From Sphingomonas faeni (GTDB taxonomy: Bacteria > Pseudomonadota > Alphaproteobacteria > Sphingomonadales > Sphingomonadaceae): a DNA stretch of 64,000 nt. Location: positions 930,001-994,000 of the forward strand of contig NZ_QAYE01000001.1 in assembly GCF_003053745.1 (NCBI RefSeq). The letters are read 5' to 3'. The notes under the pieces are model-generated. The model was not told the DNA's origin, did not search any database, and was given only the letters and a program-made list of their open reading frames with translations. The translations under genes were made by a program, and so were the position numbers. Position 1 is the stretch's first letter. Each line of letters begins with the position of its first letter. This document shows positions 61,193 through 64,000 of this stretch, piece after piece.

Positions 61193-61298
61193 ACCACCCC
61201 GGCGAAGGCCGGGGCCCAGTTGGGGGACGTTGCTGACGGCGTTCGGCGCATCGTTACTACCACCGTTCCAACTGGGCCCCGGCCTTCGCCGGGGTGGC
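61193..61298. repeat. palindromic intergenic repeat, GGCGAAGGCCGGGGCCCAG family
   Basis: The arms CACCCCGGCGAAGGCCGGGG and its complement (CCCCGGCCTTCGCCGGGGTG) flank about 58 nt, with CCAGTTGGG / CCAACTGG inside. It is the closest relative of the 58658-58763 copy. Confidence 0.87.
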
Positions 61299-61398
61299 GA
61301 TTTCTTCTGGGGAACGGTCGCCTGCGATACGAGTACCCCCCCAACACCACCGCATCCCGCTTGACGCCCAACCCCGCAACAGCGGATGACTCCCCGCA

Positions 61399-63780
61399 AT
61401 GGCATCGCTCGCTTTACCCACCCCCGCCCGCAACGCAGCATTCGTCGCCATAGCCTCGGGCGTCGCCGCCGCCGCGATCGTGCTGCTGCTCGTCGGCAGC
61501 TGGATCGCCGCCGCCGGGTTCTTCGCCGCGGCCGTCATCGTCATCGGCGCGCTGATCGCATGGCGCCTGCTCAATCCCGTCGCCAAGGACGCGCCGCGCC
61601 CGGTCGACTGGGACCTCACCCGCACCGTCGCCGAAGCCGGCACCGACGCGCTCGCGATCACCGACCGCGCCGGGCGGCTCGTCTGCGCGAACGACGCCTA
61701 CGAAGCGCTGTTCGAAGGCTTCCCGACACCCCCCGGCCTGCCGCTCGACGAAGCCGGCAACGCAGCGCTCGCCGACGCCGGCCGCTCCGCCTGGCGCGAC
61801 GGCACCGCGCAGGTTGACCGCCTCAATGCCCGCGGCGTCTGCCTTTCCGCGCAGATCGCGCGCGCTGGCGACGACGCCGACATGCTCGTCTGGCGCTTCG
61901 TCACCGCGCAGGAACACGACCTCGCCGAGACGCTGGCTGCGTTGCTGACCGGCCCGACCGGCGACCGGCTCGGCGGCAGCGGCATCATGGCCGCGTTGCT
62001 CTCCCCCGACGGCCGCGTCCGCACCGCCAACCGTGTCCTCCGCGCGAGGGCGTGCGGCGACGAATACGACTCGATCGAAGGTCGCGATTTCGCCCGCTTC
62101 CTCATCACCGACAGCCGCGGTCTCGTCCGTTTCGAACGCGAGGGCCTCGAAGGTACGCCACTTCGCGTCCTCCAAATCCCGTTCCTCGACGGCGACGACG
62201 CCCCCGTGCTGGTCGCGCTGCTCGACGAGGAGGAGAACGCCCCCGCACTCGGCGCCAGCGCCTCCGCGCACGTCCGCAGCCTCGTCAGCATGATGCCGTT
62301 CGGCATGGCGTTGGTCGATCGCGACGGCCGCTTCCTGCAGATGAACGACTCGTTCCTCCGCGCCGCCGGCGTCAATGCGGTCGCCCCACCGCTCTATCCG
62401 GGCGATCTCGTCGTCCGCGAAGACAAGGCCGCGGTCGCCGATGCGATCCGCAAGTTCGCGAACGGCGCTACGCACTCCGCCGACATGGCGGTCCGCCTCA
62501 AGGACCACCCCGACGAGCCGGTCGCGCTCACCATCGCCGGCGCGCGCGGATTGGGCGACGCGGCCGTGCTGCTCAGCCTCAAGGACAATAGCGAGGAAAG
62601 CCGCCTGAAGCGTGAGGTCGCGCAAGCCACCAAGATGCAGGCGGTCGGCCAGCTCGCGGGCGGCGTCGCGCATGATTTCAACAACATCCTGACCGCGATC
62701 ATCGGCCATTGCGACCTGATGCTGATGCGCCATTCGCCCGGCGACAGCGATTACGACGACATCCAGCAGGTCCGCACCAATTCGAACCGCGCCGCCAGCC
62801 TGACCCGCCAACTGCTCGCCTTCTCGCGCCAGCAGACGCTCCGCCCACAGATCCTCCAGCTTCCCGACGTCGTGTCGGAGGTGTCCAACCTGCTCAAGCG
62901 GCTGATGGGCGAGAACGTCCGCCTCGATATGACGCATGGCCGCAATCTCGGCCCCGTCCGCGCCGATCCCGGCCAGCTCGAGCAGGTCGTCGTCAACCTC
63001 GCGGTCAACGCGCGCGACGCGATCGTCTCGGCGAACGCGCGCGGTGGCGGCGTGCTGACGATCACGACGCGCGCCGTCCCCGCATCCGAAGTGCGCGAGA
63101 TGGCGTCGGATATCCTGCCAGTCGCCGACTATACCGCATTGATCGTCCAGGACACCGGCACCGGCATCCCGCCCGACGTGCTGCCCAAGATCTTCGAGCC
63201 GTTCTTCACCACCAAGGAATTCGGCAAGGGCACCGGGCTCGGCCTCTCGACCGTCTACGGCATCGTCAAGCAGTCCGGCGGCTACATCTTCGCCGACAGC
63301 AAGCCGGGGCAGGGTGCGACCTTCTCGATGTACCTGCCGGTCCATTCGGCGCCCGCCGCGACTCGTCCCGTGGTCATCAAGCCCGCGCCGAAGCCCGTCG
63401 ACCTGTGGGGCACGGGCACGATCCTGCTGGTCGAGGACGAGGACATGGTCCGCGCCGTCGCGGAGCGCGCGCTGACGCGGCAGGGATACACAGTGCTGAC
63501 CGCGGAAAACGGCGAGATCGCGCTCGAAGTGCTGGAGAAACACGGCCGCCCCGACCTGCTCATCAGCGACGTCGTCATGCCGCAGATGGATGGCCCGACG
63601 ATGGTCCGCCACGCGCGCGAGAAATTCCCCGACCTGCCGATCCTGTTCATGTCGGGCTATGCCGAGGAGCAGCTGCGCAAGTCGATCGACCTCGACAACG
63701 TCGCGTTCCTGCCGAAACCCTTCTCGGTCCAGGAACTGGCCGAAGCGGCACGAGACGTGCTGGCGACGCACCGAGCCTAA
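61399..63780 (+). CDS. cckA: CckA-like hybrid sensor histidine kinase
   Basis: This 793-residue protein has two N-terminal membrane segments (about 12-34 and 36-58). PAS-like regions follow (about 70-380), with ITDRAGRLVCANDAYEALF and MALVDRDGRFLQMNDSFLR. The HisKA domain has GQLAGGVAHDFNNILTAIIG with the phospho-acceptor His near residue 428. The HATPase domain has NLAVNARDAI, QDTGTGIPPDVLPKIFEPFF and GTGLGLSTVYGIVKQSGG. The C-terminal receiver has ILLVEDEDMV, DLLISDVVMPQMDG (phospho-Asp) and PKPF. CckA sends phosphate through ChpT to CtrA, controlling the alphaproteobacterial cell cycle. Length and domains fit well. Confidence 0.92.
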   Translation: MASLALPTPARNAAFVAIASGVAAAAIVLLLVGSWIAAAGFFAAAVIVIGALIAWRLLNPVAKDAPRPVDWDLTRTVAEAGTDALAITDRAGRLVCANDAYEALFEGFPTPPGLPLDEAGNAALADAGRSAWRDGTAQVDRLNARGVCLSAQIARAGDDADMLVWRFVTAQEHDLAETLAALLTGPTGDRLGGSGIMAALLSPDGRVRTANRVLRARACGDEYDSIEGRDFARFLITDSRGLVRFEREGLEGTPLRVLQIPFLDGDDAPVLVALLDEEENAPALGASASAHVRSLVSMMPFGMALVDRDGRFLQMNDSFLRAAGVNAVAPPLYPGDLVVREDKAAVADAIRKFANGATHSADMAVRLKDHPDEPVALTIAGARGLGDAAVLLSLKDNSEESRLKREVAQATKMQAVGQLAGGVAHDFNNILTAIIGHCDLMLMRHSPGDSDYDDIQQVRTNSNRAASLTRQLLAFSRQQTLRPQILQLPDVVSEVSNLLKRLMGENVRLDMTHGRNLGPVRADPGQLEQVVVNLAVNARDAIVSANARGGGVLTITTRAVPASEVREMASDILPVADYTALIVQDTGTGIPPDVLPKIFEPFFTTKEFGKGTGLGLSTVYGIVKQSGGYIFADSKPGQGATFSMYLPVHSAPAATRPVVIKPAPKPVDLWGTGTILLVEDEDMVRAVAERALTRQGYTVLTAENGEIALEVLEKHGRPDLLISDVVMPQMDGPTMVRHAREKFPDLPILFMSGYAEEQLRKSIDLDNVAFLPKPFSVQELAEAARDVLATHRA

Positions 63781-63807
63781 ACCGGGCTGACCCGAACAAG
63801 ATGTTGG

Positions 63808-63830
63808 CAAGTCGTAACAATCCCGACTAT
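63808..63830 (+). promoter_or_regulatory. 23-nt element shared with 56448-56470
   Basis: CAAGTCGTAACAATC-N3-ACTAT, with only the three central bases differing from the other copy. It ends 9 nt before the response-regulator ATG. Confidence 0.4.
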
Positions 63831-63839
63831 GCGCATGAC

Positions 63840-64000
63840 ATGACCGCTCCCCAGCAGATTCTGATCGTCGAAGACGAACCGTTGATCGCCATGATGCTCG
63901 AGGATTTTCTCGAAGTGCTGGACAAGGGTGTGGCGGGCTCCGTCGACACCGTCGCTGATGCGCTCAAGCGGATCGAAGAGGGCGGCGTCGATGGCGCGAT
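63840..64000 (+). CDS. response regulator receiver protein (3' partial)
   Basis: The first 53 or so residues are in the window from ATG 63840: MTAPQQILIVEDEPLIAMML and then EDFLEVLDKGVAGSVDTVAD. ILIVEDEPLI is the start of a receiver domain with the acidic pair (ED) that binds Mg2+. The phospho-Asp lies beyond the window. It follows the CckA-like kinase by 60 bp on the same strand and may be a small single-domain receiver. Its output and partner cannot be judged from this part. Confidence 0.8.
   Translation, partial: MTAPQQILIVEDEPLIAMMLEDFLEVLDKGVAGSVDTVADALKRIEEGGVDGA

Noticed and set aside
1..64000. CRISPR arrays, insertion sequences, rRNA operons
   Set aside because: No regular short direct repeats with spacers, no transposase-like frames and no rRNA sequence were seen. 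The repeats present are inverted and intergenic or part of the fibre gene.

Overview
The window comes from a high-GC alphaproteobacterium, almost certainly a sphingomonad (Sphingomonas or a close relative). Pointers are a CckA-type hybrid kinase followed by a receiver protein, a PopZ/DUF2497 protein next to valS, the PCMT-like/TolC pair, two M13 peptidases in tandem, a GTGA/ATGA-overlapping gene style, and abundant palindromic intergenic repeats of the CCCGCGAAGGCGGG type. No database search was possible; all names rest on motifs, gene order and recalled families.

Region 1 (1-17.7 kb) is the right end of a lambda-like siphophage prophage. It starts inside the tail-assembly chaperone (with a programmed -1 frameshift signal), followed by the tape measure protein, tail-tip proteins, an NlpC/P60-like tail peptidase, a J-like tail-tip protein, a very large modular tail fibre of about 2457 residues, small accessory tail proteins, and membrane proteins that may include the holin. 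Uncoupled tail genes lack a Shine-Dalgarno sequence; six of them instead carry TAAATA exactly 4 nt before the ATG. The right end holds small ORFs, an HNH endonuclease and an odd tRNA-Thr(UGU)-like gene. It abuts the 5' half of a host tRNA-Thr(UGU) gene whose 3' half is not recognisable, so this tRNA gene is the likely integration site.

Region 2 (17.8-35.6 kb) is host core genome: RNase H-like DUF429, MmcQ/YjbR and rarA; PadR regulator with a palindromic operator and DUF2218; a glycosyltransferase; radA; a CvpA / IscU-like / Kef-type antiporter / DUF423 operon; aroK-aroB-DUF2256; a secreted protein with a xer-type recombinase; accA; two Flp pilins; and a MutT hydrolase.

Region 3 (35.6-41 kb) is sparser and more accessory. 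It holds a BLUF photoreceptor, several small soluble proteins, a YflT-like glycine-zipper stress protein, a 37-residue protein, a small secreted protein, a lipoprotein and tRNA-Cys.

Region 4 (41-64 kb) is again dense core: AraC regulator, PCMT-like protein, TolC, PopZ-like, valS (with an in-frame palindromic repeat in its coding sequence), MATE transporter, NYN-LOTUS protein, DoxX, GreB-like factor, soluble lytic transglycosylase, dapA, smpB, DUF2062, two tandem M13 metallopeptidases, the CckA-like kinase and the start of a response regulator. Palindromic repeats fill most of the gaps here.
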